From: Promethearchaeota archaeon
Lineage (GTDB): Archaea > Asgardarchaeota > Lokiarchaeia > Sigynarchaeales > SOKP01
Direction of reading: 5' to 3'
NCBI GenBank assembly: GCA_013375495.1
Contig: JABXKC010000003.1
Span: 124,001-188,000 of the forward strand
Length of the DNA stretch: 64,000 bases
The notes beneath the pieces were generated by a model. It was not told the DNA's origin and ran no database searches. It saw only the letters and a list, made by a program, of their open reading frames with translations. Position numbers and translations under genes: made by a program. Positions 8,413-17,506 of this stretch are shown piece by piece; positions within the stretch are counted from its first letter, which is position 1; every line of letters starts with the position of its first letter.

Positions 8413-9396
8413 ATGAAAAGAAGTTATTTGGTTATAACAAAAATCGCAGTAATTTTTACTTTATCTTTCATAGTCTACTTCTCTTTAACAGATTATTTGC
8501 TTAATAAGCAATTGTACGAGTGGTATACGCATGAATTAACTGTCATGCGAGCTACATCGCTTATGTTGTTAAATATTTACTTTTTTGTTTTAGCGATTAT
8601 TATCAAAATCAGCATTTTCAAAAAATTGTATCTTATCCTTATTATATTTGGAATATTTGCGTGGAATGTTTCTCACTTCGACTCTGTTCTTGATTTAAAC
8701 TTACTTTCAAACACGAATGATGATTTTTTAGAACTTATATTGTTTGTATCAACATCCATCGTCGCTCCCGGTTTATTAATTCTAATTGCTTACTACATCA
8801 GGAAATTTACTTCAAAATTTGAAGGAAGCTTTTTTGGCAAATACCATTTACACGAGGGATTATTTGGTATAATTTTAGTCGGATTAGGTATAGTGTTTTT
8901 CGCTTTTCGCACATATCTACTTCAGTTTGATGTTTTTTCAAAGGAGTTTAAAGTCTATTTAGCGATCGTAATGATCCTTCTGTATTTTTTTATATTTTTT
9001 GGAGGCTTTTTTATTCTTAGAGATTTCGATGATATAATCCACCTTAGATTTGTAAAAAAATTACCCTCTTCTCAGAAAAAGCCAAAACAAAACGTCTCTA
9101 TTTACAATTCACTGACTCACGAGAATATTTCCTTTTTTAAACGATCAAAACTATACATTTTTCCAATTGGTCTAATATTGACTGGATTTTCATTTAGTAT
9201 GGTAGTATATAGCACAAAATTCATCCCTAAAGATGTGCTAAGTTCTGGGGAATCAATCAATCTTGGGTATTTGCTTGGTTTCTTCGCGGGTTCAGTAATA
9301 GGATATGATTGGGTAAGAGTTTTTAAAAGGTTCTACCCTAAACAATATGAGGAAATAGAGTTAAAAATGATAGAATTACAAAAATCTAAAATCTAA
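8413..9396 (+). CDS. Multi-pass membrane protein, unrecognised
   Basis: 327 residues with about eight hydrophobic helices (near 10-27, 45-65, 70-90, 105-130, 150-172, 180-205, 245-265, 285-303) and basic cytoplasmic loops such as KKLPSSQKKPKQ. No transporter or enzyme signature is visible. It sits 18 bases after the amidohydrolase and 5-14 bases before the NMO-like gene, so all three form a tight plus-strand run. A role as permease for a substrate of the neighbouring enzymes is possible but is only a guess. The short C-terminal helix is charged. No homologue family is recognised. Confidence 0.75.
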   Translation: MKRSYLVITKIAVIFTLSFIVYFSLTDYLLNKQLYEWYTHELTVMRATSLMLLNIYFFVLAIIIKISIFKKLYLILIIFGIFAWNVSHFDSVLDLNLLSNTNDDFLELILFVSTSIVAPGLLILIAYYIRKFTSKFEGSFFGKYHLHEGLFGIILVGLGIVFFAFRTYLLQFDVFSKEFKVYLAIVMILLYFFIFFGGFFILRDFDDIIHLRFVKKLPSSQKKPKQNVSIYNSLTHENISFFKRSKLYIFPIGLILTGFSFSMVVYSTKFIPKDVLSSGESINLGYLLGFFAGSVIGYDWVRVFKRFYPKQYEEIELKMIELQKSKI

Positions 9397-9410
9397 TTAA
9401 ATTGATTGGT

Positions 9411-10322
9411 ATGATTTGGAAAACTTCGATAAATAAAATGACGGGCACTAAATATCCATTAATTATGGCAGCATTTGCTGGATTAGGGAGAACTGAGTTT
9501 GCTGCAGCATTTTCAAATGCTGGAGGCTTAGGGATCATTACAGGATTAAACTATAGACTAGATTCTTTCAAATCGGAACTTATAAAAATGAAGGAGTTAA
9601 CAGATAAACCGTTTGGTATAAATTTAACCGTTTTACCTCCAGGCGTTAGAACTTTTGATCCTCTTAGCAATGTTACCAAAGATGATTACTTGAAGTATTT
9701 GGAAATAGCTATAGAAGAAGGAGTAGAAGTCTTTACTACATCTGCCTATCAAGCAACTCATATTGGAGAAAGAATAATAGAAGCAGGGTGTTTCTGGTTC
9801 CATAAATGCGCTTTACTTAGGCATGCTATTTCAGCAGAAAGAGCTGGAGCAAGTGCTATTACATTAATAGGTATGGAAGCTTCGGGATTTAAAAATCCTT
9901 TCCAACATACTACTCTCATCAATATTACCTTAGCAAAACGACTCCTAAAAGCACCAATCATAGCAGCAGGTGGAATTGGAGATGCCCGTGGTTTTTTAGG
10001 AGCAATAGGCATGGGTGCTGAGGGTGTTTGCTTAGGTTCAGCAATCCTTACGACAAAAGAAAGTCCTGCTTCCCAAGAAGCGAAGGAGCGATGGCTTGAT
10101 ACGAATGTTCTTTCTGAAGAGTACCACAAACAATTGTATCATCGAGATTTAAGAAGTACTAGAGTACTCTCTGCATCAATTGCCCACCAGAAGGAAGAGG
10201 TTTCCATTAATGAATTGATCGAAAATATTATGAGTGGAGCTACGGAAATTCTAGCATCATGGGGCTTTAAAAAAGATCAATTTTCAACTATTCCACAGAA
10301 ACAAATAGAAAATCGAACCTAA
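9411..10322 (+). CDS. Nitronate monooxygenase / FabK-like flavoprotein
   Basis: About 303 residues, an FMN-binding TIM barrel of the 2-nitropropane dioxygenase family. The N-terminus WKTSINKMTGTKYPLIMAA and the stretch AFSNAGGLGIITGL match the flavin-binding start of the barrel. PFGINLTVLPPG, ITLIGMEASG, IIAAGGIGDARG and MGAEGVCLGSAIL are the classical phosphate- and flavin-binding blocks. Members oxidise alkyl nitronates or act as enoyl-thioester reductases (FabK type). The position ahead of acyl-CoA ligase and ketoacyl-synthase-like genes makes the second role worth considering. TTG at 9402 in the same frame is an alternative start; ATG at 9411 gives the family's usual MxWKT beginning. Which reaction it performs is undecided. 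Confidence 0.85.
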   Translation: MIWKTSINKMTGTKYPLIMAAFAGLGRTEFAAAFSNAGGLGIITGLNYRLDSFKSELIKMKELTDKPFGINLTVLPPGVRTFDPLSNVTKDDYLKYLEIAIEEGVEVFTTSAYQATHIGERIIEAGCFWFHKCALLRHAISAERAGASAITLIGMEASGFKNPFQHTTLINITLAKRLLKAPIIAAGGIGDARGFLGAIGMGAEGVCLGSAILTTKESPASQEAKERWLDTNVLSEEYHKQLYHRDLRSTRVLSASIAHQKEEVSINELIENIMSGATEILASWGFKKDQFSTIPQKQIENRT

Positions 10323-10461
10323 GACTAATACACACCTTTAAATCTATACTATATCAAATTCTATTTATCTAGTTATTTTGATTAGAATTAACTTTAAATA
10401 AAAGCATTAAGTATACTTTGTAATTTAAAATCAATTAGGATTGTATTAGGGTAAGAAAAAA

Positions 10462-11667
10462 ATGTCAGATAAATCAAAAGTATACTGGGCATCACCAAAT
10501 GAAGTGGCGGCATTAAAAAACACTTCTGCAAATATGGTTACAAATAAATTAGTAAAAACGCGGTTAATTCTAGATAAAATATTAGATAATATTAACTCTG
10601 GAGATCAAGTCGCTATTAAAGTTCATGTAGGGGAGGCTCAAAACACGCATTATTTACGTCATGATTATATCCACGAAGTAGTCAAAGCGGTTAAATCATT
10701 AGGAGGAATTCCAACATTAATTGAGACTCAAGGAGGTGGAAATCATCTTGAAAATATTGAAATATGTGAAGATTATTCTGTTTGCGTAGTACATCGTACA
10801 AATGCTTCTGAGCATAAGGAAATTGCAAAATTACACGGGTATGATGAATCTATAGTCGGAGCTCCATTAGAATTTATTGATGGAGAAAATGGTATTAAAC
10901 GAGAAATTGTAGAGCTAGACGGTATATCATTAAAAAAGGTTTCATTAGGAAAAGATTTATTTAATTACGATAAACTTATTGTTGTATCTCATTTTAAGGG
11001 GCATCCTCAAGCAGGTTTTGGTGGAGCATTGAAACAGCTAGGCATCGGATGTGTAACCAAACATAACAAGCATTTAGCTCACATGGACGGAATGCTCACA
11101 ATTAATCCTCGAAAATGTGATATTTCATTGTGCAAACAAGAATGTGTCGGTTCTTGTCCAGTAGAAGCAATTTCTATCGAAAATGAGAAAGCGAGAATAG
11201 ATGCAGAGCTTTGTTATGGGTGCTATATCTGTTTTCAGCAATGTCCGATTAATAGAGCAATTAAGAAGCCCAAAAGGAATCAAATCAATGAATTTACGAA
11301 TCGCTTCATAGATTCTGCAACAGCAGTTATAAAGTCTTTCGGTTCAGAGAACATTCGATATATTAATTTTGCTTTGGAAATACCTCTAATGTGTGATTGT
11401 GTACCCAACGCAGGAATGGTTATTGTACCTGATCTAGGAATTTATGGATCTTCTGATCCTGTAGCGATCGATAAAGCTTGTTTTGATGCTGAAACTGAAG
11501 CTCCTGGACTCCCTATTTTAAAAGAAGACGGACAATGGACAAAACCATTGGAGCCTGGTGTTGAGAAATTCAAGGCAATGTTAACAATGTTAAATCCTTT
11601 TCGACAATTTGAAGACGCTTTAAAAAATAAAATTGGCTTAACTACTTATGAGTTAATTCAAATTTGA
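10462..11667 (+). CDS. DUF362 protein with two 4Fe-4S clusters
   Basis: 401 residues. The N-terminal part (about 1-215) carries DUF362 blocks: VAIKVHVGE, IPTLIETQGG, VVSHFKGHPQAGFGGALKQLG. A ferredoxin insert follows (about 218-275) with CDISLCKQECVGSCP and CYGCYICFQQCP, enough for two clusters although the first has unusual spacing. The C-terminal DUF362 part has VIVPDLGIYGSSDPVAIDKA. The family is widespread in anaerobes and linked to redox chemistry, but no reaction is established. The gene is on its own between the NMO-like flavoprotein and a membrane protein, with about 140 and 130 base gaps. It could feed electrons to the flavoprotein; this is inference. Confidence 0.88.
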   Translation: MSDKSKVYWASPNEVAALKNTSANMVTNKLVKTRLILDKILDNINSGDQVAIKVHVGEAQNTHYLRHDYIHEVVKAVKSLGGIPTLIETQGGGNHLENIEICEDYSVCVVHRTNASEHKEIAKLHGYDESIVGAPLEFIDGENGIKREIVELDGISLKKVSLGKDLFNYDKLIVVSHFKGHPQAGFGGALKQLGIGCVTKHNKHLAHMDGMLTINPRKCDISLCKQECVGSCPVEAISIENEKARIDAELCYGCYICFQQCPINRAIKKPKRNQINEFTNRFIDSATAVIKSFGSENIRYINFALEIPLMCDCVPNAGMVIVPDLGIYGSSDPVAIDKACFDAETEAPGLPILKEDGQWTKPLEPGVEKFKAMLTMLNPFRQFEDALKNKIGLTTYELIQI

Positions 11668-11796
11668 TTGAGAATATTTTTAAATAGCATAGCAGTAAAT
11701 TAATATTAGTAAATAACATAATGTAAAATATTCAATAAATTGTTTTTTTATTTTAAATCAGTTATCAAATACAAAAAATGAAAATTAGGTGAAATT

Positions 11797-13008
11797 ATGG
11801 CTTTAGCAGGCGAAAAAATTGGAATACCTAGTGCAGATGAAGCTCCTATGATTGTAATGGCGCGATATAAGCAGCCTATTGCAGGGATTTTGTCAATCAC
11901 TCTTGTTTTTGTAATCAGCATTTTAACTTGGTGGATTTTTTTTGATCCAAGGTTGCATAATCCATCACCAATATGGGAGATGGAAGTTACTGCTTGGGCG
12001 ACCGTTATCGGTGGTTTTGGATTGATAGGCGTTGTCTGGGCAATTTGGTTTGAGAATTGGCCTTATTATAATTGGTTTCGAACGCCATGGAAAGTTGGCC
12101 TAGTAGGTACAGCTATTAACGCGGTAATTATTCTTATTTTTAGTTTGATCTTATTACCTTGGTTCAATTCTTTTTACAGTAGTCAAATAACGGATGCGTA
12201 TATAGCATGGTTCGTAGGTGCGTCAATATTTGGAGCGTTAAGTGGGTCGTGTTTTTCATTTGCGGTCCTTTGGGTTGCTGGAACTATGTATTGGCCTTTC
12301 TTTAAGATTAAACAACCTAAACGTGGCATTATCGTTTGGATTATTGGGAACGCAATTACTGTCTTTGTTTGGTTTTTATTGTTTTTTCCTGCAGGTGAGC
12401 GTTTAGCTACTTCTGAAGCTAGCGCAGTCAAACCTATAACCTCTTTCCCAAGTTATGCCTTCTCACTTGGATGGTCGCAATGGCTGATATTTTTTTCACT
12501 TCTCACTTTAATGGTATTTGAATATTGGCCGTGGAGTAAATTAGGTCGAAAGCAGCCATTTATTGGAATAATAGCATTTGTCTCATGCACTTTATTGGGT
12601 TTACTTGTTTCTTACTACTTCCCGAGTATTGTAGAGCTTGTTTTCGATCCCCTCTTTGTAGCACTTGGAGGAATACCCCCTGATCCAGTAACTAGACTAA
12701 AAGGTTGGTATATGATGAGTATCACATATGCTATATTTCTCATTTGTGCTGTGGTATTAGTATCTTTATTCTTTGACAATTGGCCTAAAAAATATTCTCA
12801 ATGGAAGAACTTTCTTATTAGATTTCTATTGGTTATAGGTATTGGAACATTGACATTTCTTGGATATTATCTCTTATCACCACTCTTGTTTGGAGATAAT
12901 ACGAATTATTGGTTAATGAATCCTACTCCATTTACATTGTGGTTCCTTTGGATTGAAATATTGTTTGCCTATGTTTGGAGAAAATGGCCTATATATAAAG
13001 CGGTTTAG
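11797..13008 (+). CDS. Multi-pass membrane protein with repeated aromatic-WP motifs
   Basis: 403 residues and about eleven hydrophobic helices. A short motif recurs at helix ends: FENWPYYNW, MYWPFFKIK, FEYWPWSKL, FFDNWPKKY and VWRKWPIYK, roughly every 60-110 residues, usually followed by a helix beginning with glycine-rich residues. This points to an internally repeated fold with two or more helices per repeat. I do not recognise the family. A good ribosome site (TTAGGTGAAATT) precedes ATG 11797. Its stop TAG at 13006-13008 abuts the ribosome site of the acyl-CoA ligase, so the two genes are translationally close and probably function together. Transport or sensing of a lipid-like substrate is a guess from context only. 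Confidence 0.8.
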   Translation: MALAGEKIGIPSADEAPMIVMARYKQPIAGILSITLVFVISILTWWIFFDPRLHNPSPIWEMEVTAWATVIGGFGLIGVVWAIWFENWPYYNWFRTPWKVGLVGTAINAVIILIFSLILLPWFNSFYSSQITDAYIAWFVGASIFGALSGSCFSFAVLWVAGTMYWPFFKIKQPKRGIIVWIIGNAITVFVWFLLFFPAGERLATSEASAVKPITSFPSYAFSLGWSQWLIFFSLLTLMVFEYWPWSKLGRKQPFIGIIAFVSCTLLGLLVSYYFPSIVELVFDPLFVALGGIPPDPVTRLKGWYMMSITYAIFLICAVVLVSLFFDNWPKKYSQWKNFLIRFLLVIGIGTLTFLGYYLLSPLLFGDNTNYWLMNPTPFTLWFLWIEILFAYVWRKWPIYKAV

Positions 13009-13020
13009 GTGGATTTTACA

Positions 13021-14571
13021 ATGTTTAAGGCAGGAGAATTCTCAATTCCGACTGAATTCAATTGGATAGGAGATTGGGCTGAACGACGGGCTATTTTAAC
13101 GCCAAATCGGGATGCCATAATTGATAACATTGAAAAAAACCAATATACCTTTAACGATCTTAACTTAAGAGCAAATAGGCTTGCCCGCGTTCTATTAAAC
13201 GAAGGTATTTCTAAAGGCGATCGTGTCGCAATGTTTTCTACTAACAAGATTGAATGTTTAGATTTGTTTTTAGCAACGGGAAAAATTGGAGCGATTCTCG
13301 TTCCATTCAATATACGATTATCTACTTCAGAACTTGAATATTTAATTAATAAAACTTCTCCCTCCATTTTTTTTTATGAGCCAAGATTAGAGGAGAAAGC
13401 TTTAGAAATTAAGAATTTGAATTTAATTAAAAATAATGTTGTGATGGGCAATAAAGCAATTTTAAATGATACATCAACTCAAAAATTGACAGAGAAAATA
13501 TCAAGTTCTAAAGTTGAGCGCCCAATTATAAATTTTGAGGATCCTCATCTAATATTATTTACAGGGGGCACTACTGGACTCCCTAAAGGGGCGATTATTC
13601 CTCATCGATTAATCTTTTGGAATTCTGTGAATACAATTTTGTCTTGGAGTCTAACACCCGAGGATATTCAACCTCTATTATTTCCTCTGTTCCACACCGG
13701 GGGTTGGAATGTTCTTCTTGTTCCTTTTTATCATCTTGGAGCAAAAACGATATTGATGGGAGATTTTGATCCCGAAGAAACAATTAAAGTGATTAAGCGT
13801 GAAAAAAGTACAATTGTAATAGGAGTCCCTACAATGTTTCACGCTATGGCGAATTTGTCAGTGTTTAAAGAAACAAATTTCGATTCCGTGAAAGTATTTA
13901 TTTCTGGAGGCGCTCCTTGTCCCGTTGCAATTATGGAAAGATATTGGTCAAAAAATAAACCGTTTAAAATGGGGTATGGATTAACTGAAGTAGGACCAAA
14001 TAATTTTTACTTACCAGAACAAGAAATTAAAAAACGACCAACTTCAGTAGGATTACCTGTTTTCCACTGTGATACGAAGATCATAGACACCAAAACAAAT
14101 CAAGTTGTAAAAAAAGGAGATGTAGGTGAACTTTTATTAAAAGGGCCACATGTATTTTCTGGGTATTGGAAAGAACCCGAAGAGACCAGAAAAACTATTG
14201 AACAAGATGGATGGGTTCATACGGGCGATTTGGTCATGCAAGATGAGGATGGATATTATTACATTGTAGGACGTAGAAAAGAAATGTATATTAGTGGGGG
14301 AGAAAACATTTTCCCTGTTGAAATTGAAGAAATACTCTTTAAACATCCTGCGATTGATCTTGCTGCGGTTATAGGCGTTTCTGATGAAAAATGGGGCGAA
14401 GTAGGTAAAGCTTTCTTGACGCTAAAACCGGGTCAATCCCTAAAACCTGAAGAAATTCGAGAATATCTATTATCTAAGCTCGCAAAATATAAAGTTCCTA
14501 AATATTTTGAAATAAAAGATTCGTTACCATTGAGCGCAACCGGTAAAATATTAAAAAGAGAATTAAAATAG
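13021..14571 (+). CDS. AMP-dependent acyl-CoA synthetase (long-chain fatty-acid-CoA ligase type)
   Basis: 516 residues. The ATP/AMP P-loop is LFTGGTTGLPKGA, A5 is YGLTEVGP, A7 is GWVHTGDL, A8 is YYIVGRRKEMYISGGENIFP, and the catalytic lysine is in LPLSATGKILKRELK at the end. The enzyme makes an acyl-adenylate and transfers the acyl group to coenzyme A. A GTG at 13009 in the same frame is part of the ribosome site (TAGGTGGATTTTACA), so the ATG at 13021 is taken as the start. It lies between a membrane protein and a KAS-III-like gene, all with close spacing (11 bases to the next start). The chain length or aromatic nature of the substrate cannot be read. Confidence 0.93.
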   Translation: MFKAGEFSIPTEFNWIGDWAERRAILTPNRDAIIDNIEKNQYTFNDLNLRANRLARVLLNEGISKGDRVAMFSTNKIECLDLFLATGKIGAILVPFNIRLSTSELEYLINKTSPSIFFYEPRLEEKALEIKNLNLIKNNVVMGNKAILNDTSTQKLTEKISSSKVERPIINFEDPHLILFTGGTTGLPKGAIIPHRLIFWNSVNTILSWSLTPEDIQPLLFPLFHTGGWNVLLVPFYHLGAKTILMGDFDPEETIKVIKREKSTIVIGVPTMFHAMANLSVFKETNFDSVKVFISGGAPCPVAIMERYWSKNKPFKMGYGLTEVGPNNFYLPEQEIKKRPTSVGLPVFHCDTKIIDTKTNQVVKKGDVGELLLKGPHVFSGYWKEPEETRKTIEQDGWVHTGDLVMQDEDGYYYIVGRRKEMYISGGENIFPVEIEEILFKHPAIDLAAVIGVSDEKWGEVGKAFLTLKPGQSLKPEEIREYLLSKLAKYKVPKYFEIKDSLPLSATGKILKRELK

Positions 14572-14582
14572 GTGAATCTTAG

Positions 14583-15611
14583 GTGGAATATCGTCCCGTT
14601 GGATTAGAAGCTTGGGGAATATACATTCCTAAAGAACGGCATACTAGTGAATATATATCTAAAGAGACTGGAATTCCCAAAAATATTATTGAGGAAAAAT
14701 TTGGGCTTTTAGGAAAGACTATTCCAGGACCAGAGGATCACACAGTCCAAATGGGTGCTAATGCAAGTTTTCAAGCCCTTAAAAGAGCCAATATTACCCC
14801 TGAGGATTTGGATGTAATTATTTGGGCGGGAGAGGTCTATGCTGAACGACTGATGGTAGTAAATGGCATAAAACTTCAACAGTTACTAGGAAATCCTATG
14901 AAATCATGGGCTTTCGATGTAAACCAGCGGTGTGGAACTTTTTTAGTAGGAATGTTAGTTGCGAAAAGTTTAATTCAAACCAACCCGAAAATCAATAGAA
15001 TATTAGTAGCAAGCGGTTATAGAAATTGTGATTTGATTAATTACAAAAATACGAGGTCCAGATTTATGATTAGTTTGGCAGCAAGTGGCGTAGCTGCTAT
15101 AGTTCGTGCTGATTATAAAAGAAATGAAATTTTAGGTATTAGTGCAATTTCAGATGGTAGATTTGCCGATGATGTCTATGTTCCAGCAGGAGGCACAATG
15201 CAACCTATTACTTCAAAATCATTGGATGATGGATTACTTTATTTGGATGTTCCTGATCCTGAAGGTTTAAAAGATAGATTGGATGCATACTCTATGGATT
15301 CATTTGTGCAGGTAATTGACAATGCCTTAGCACAATCTGGTTATACGCGTGAAGATATTAATTATTTAGCTTTATTACACATGAAAAGAAGTGCATTTGA
15401 GTATGTGGCTAAAACTGTTGGTGTAGATCCTTATACTCAATCGACCTATTTTGAAGATATTGGTCACAATGGGCAAAATGACGGAATAATTTCGATCGAA
15501 TACGGAATAAGGGATGGAAAAATCAAAAATGGAGATCTTGTTGTAATGGTTTCAGCAGGAATTGGATGGGCGTGGAATGCTGGAGTAATTAGATGGGGTT
15601 CTCACGAGTAG
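14583..15611 (+). CDS. 3-oxoacyl-ACP synthase III-like / thiolase-fold condensing enzyme
   Basis: 342 residues with a duplicated thiolase fold. The nucleophile cysteine is in NQRCGTFLVGML (about residue 117). The first histidine is in ALLHMKRSAF. The position of the usual GNT asparagine reads IGHNGQNDGI, so the Cys-His-Asn triad is altered in the way seen in some FabH-like side branches. Typical FabH adds acetyl-CoA to malonyl-ACP; HMG-CoA synthases and OleA-like enzymes share the fold. GTG at 14583 is the start, seven bases after GGTGA. It directly follows the acyl-CoA ligase, so it probably works on the thioesters that enzyme makes. Most archaea lack bacterial-type fatty-acid synthesis, which makes the real product an open question. 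Confidence 0.85.
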   Translation: MEYRPVGLEAWGIYIPKERHTSEYISKETGIPKNIIEEKFGLLGKTIPGPEDHTVQMGANASFQALKRANITPEDLDVIIWAGEVYAERLMVVNGIKLQQLLGNPMKSWAFDVNQRCGTFLVGMLVAKSLIQTNPKINRILVASGYRNCDLINYKNTRSRFMISLAASGVAAIVRADYKRNEILGISAISDGRFADDVYVPAGGTMQPITSKSLDDGLLYLDVPDPEGLKDRLDAYSMDSFVQVIDNALAQSGYTREDINYLALLHMKRSAFEYVAKTVGVDPYTQSTYFEDIGHNGQNDGIISIEYGIRDGKIKNGDLVVMVSAGIGWAWNAGVIRWGSHE

Positions 15612-15640
15612 GTATACTCATTAATTGATGATTCCTATCA

Positions 15641-16414
15641 TCAATTCCAAAAAGATAACACTAAATTATTAAATTCATCAGGATGATCGAGTATGATTAA
15701 ATGACCCGCATCTGGAATGATTATTAATTCTGAGCGCGGTAGCCATTCGTGAATCATCTCGCTTGCCCATACTGGAGTAGTAATATCTTTTTTTCCTACT
15801 AGAATTAAAGCTGGAAGGTTCAGAGACTTTAAGTTTTCGCATATATTAAAACCAGCTGAAGCTGCCGTTGCTTGTAAACAATCCTTTTTTGTCATGTGAT
15901 CCGTTACTAACTTAGCCACAAATTCTGCTTTCTCGTCATTATAGGGAACCATACCTCTAACACTAATCCCTAAAGCAAATTGTTCCAACTTACTATTATT
16001 GACTCGTCCCAATACATCGGTAATTGCTTCTTGGCTAATAAAACAGAAACTATCTGCTACAACCATTTTTCTAACATGCGAAGGATTTTCAAGACCATAA
16101 ACTAAAGCAATCATACCCCCTAAGGAATGTCCTACCAAGTAAAGTTCATTTGTCCAATTAATATGATTTAATAGACCAAACATATCATCTACATAATTAC
16201 GAATTGTAAATCTCTTCTTAGGTTTAGTGGATCTTCCGTGACCGCGGAGATCAAACCTTAATACATGAAATTTAGACTCAAAAATAGGGAGTTGAAATTT
16301 CCAACAATCGCTATTTAAGAAAAGACCATGAATTAAGACCATTTTAGGTCCACTTTCATTTCCACTAATTTGATAAGAAATTTCTACGTTTTTTTCTGGG
16401 GTATAGTATTCCAT
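15641..16414 (-). CDS. Alpha/beta-hydrolase
   Basis: 257 residues. The oxyanion motif is LIHGLFLNS, the nucleophile elbow is VGHSLGG (serine about residue 96), the acid is in VGKKDITTP and the catalytic histidine in DAGHLIIL near the C-terminus. Between them RFDLRGHGRSTKP is standard for this family. There is no signal peptide, so it is cytoplasmic. The fold includes esterases, thioesterases, lactonases and C-C hydrolases; the substrate is unknown. It converges on the ketoacyl-synthase-like gene (29 bases between stops) rather than forming an operon with it. The neighbourhood of CoA ligase and condensing enzyme suggests thioester or beta-lactone chemistry as one possibility. Confidence 0.9.
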   Translation of the reverse strand: MEYYTPEKNVEISYQISGNESGPKMVLIHGLFLNSDCWKFQLPIFESKFHVLRFDLRGHGRSTKPKKRFTIRNYVDDMFGLLNHINWTNELYLVGHSLGGMIALVYGLENPSHVRKMVVADSFCFISQEAITDVLGRVNNSKLEQFALGISVRGMVPYNDEKAEFVAKLVTDHMTKKDCLQATAASAGFNICENLKSLNLPALILVGKKDITTPVWASEMIHEWLPRSELIIIPDAGHLIILDHPDEFNNLVLSFWN

Positions 16415-16617
16415 ATACTAAGATACCCTCTTTTTATTTAATAAATTTACCTTTCAAAAAATTTGTTCCATTGTAATCTTTAAATTGGTTTACAATACTA
16501 TGTATTTTTCCGATATTCTCTCAGTAATTCCTCACTTAGAGTAATATTTATATAGATGTCCCGTAAAATATAGATTAATTACAAATTTAAATATAAAATA
16601 AAAATTTAGGGTTAAAA

Positions 16618-17454
16618 ATGAAAAAAACTAAGATTATATTACTGATCTTGATTACATTTTCAATTGCTTTTTCATTTACTCCAACAGTCACTCCGCAAGT
16701 TGGCACATATACTTTCCACGGAGCAGCTGGGAACGAGAAAATCTTAAAAGTTAACACAGTAAATAACGCAAGCTTAGAGGATCTCTTCGGTCCAACTTGG
16801 GTAGATGTTATAGAAGTTTTTGGTGAGGGCGCCGCTGCTGTAGGTGCAAGAAAAAAATCTTTAGTAACTAGCGTAAATTTTAACGATACTTTTACTTTCT
16901 TTCAAACAGACATTGTTACTACTTATAATACAAGTAATTGGGATTGGACAACGGGAACATTTAACGCAACTCCTGATTCGGTTGGTGATATTGTAACCTG
17001 CTTCTATGAACCAACAAATCTCACTACTTTTGTTAGTACTTTTTATGCTATCTTCCCCCCTAATATTCCTTACAATATATCATTGCACACAGCAGGAGCA
17101 TTTCTCGCTCAACTTCCAACACCTGTATCAGATTATTTAGATGAATTCATCTGGGAACCTAATTGGGGAGGTGTTGGAAATACAGTGGTTCATAATGCCA
17201 ATGCGATGGATGTTGCACCTATATTAGGTCATACTTATTTAGAAGATTGTACTGAAACTTGGACTTATGACGCAACCTATGGAGCGTGGATTGGTTATAA
17301 AATACAAGATAACGAAACTAATACGATTTACGAATTTTCTATAGAATTACCTACAGCGGCTGAGATTCCAGGATTTGAGCTTTCAGTATTACTCGGTGCT
17401 TCAATGGGTATGATGGTAGTAATAATTTTCGTAATAATGAAAAAGAGCAAATAA
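16618..17454 (+). CDS. Secreted, membrane-anchored surface protein with PGF-CTERM-like tail
   Basis: 278 residues. A signal peptide spans about 1-26 (KK, hydrophobic core, then TPTVTPQVG). The exported part is rich in Thr, Asn and aromatic residues with several N-x-S/T sequons (NAS, NTS, NLT, NIS). The C-terminus has the three-part architecture of an archaeal sorting signal: AEIPGFELSVLL (about 247-258), a hydrophobic helix (about 256-274) and the basic end KKSK. PGF-CTERM signals are processed by archaeosortase with lipid attachment; here the motif reads PGFE, so it is a relative rather than an exact match. The ectodomain family is not recognised. The gene stands alone behind a long AT-rich leader with a possible TTTATATA box near 16548. 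Confidence 0.8.
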   Translation: MKKTKIILLILITFSIAFSFTPTVTPQVGTYTFHGAAGNEKILKVNTVNNASLEDLFGPTWVDVIEVFGEGAAAVGARKKSLVTSVNFNDTFTFFQTDIVTTYNTSNWDWTTGTFNATPDSVGDIVTCFYEPTNLTTFVSTFYAIFPPNIPYNISLHTAGAFLAQLPTPVSDYLDEFIWEPNWGGVGNTVVHNANAMDVAPILGHTYLEDCTETWTYDATYGAWIGYKIQDNETNTIYEFSIELPTAAEIPGFELSVLLGASMGMMVVIIFVIMKKSK

Positions 17455-17463
17455 AATAATTAA

Positions 17464-17474
17464 TTTTTTTTTTT
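17464..17474 (+). terminator. Poly-T terminator between convergent genes
   Basis: Eleven consecutive T residues follow the surface-protein stop by about ten bases. Archaeal RNA polymerase terminates at such runs. It lies in the 52-base gap before the convergent transporter gene. Confidence 0.5.
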
Positions 17475-17506
17475 ATTTCTAATTTTTGATTTCTAGATCC
17501 AAATAT

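Noticed and set aside
9758..10129. Long minus-strand frame inside the NMO-like gene
   Set aside because: A shadow of the plus-strand gene, with proline-rich nonsense composition and no ribosome site.
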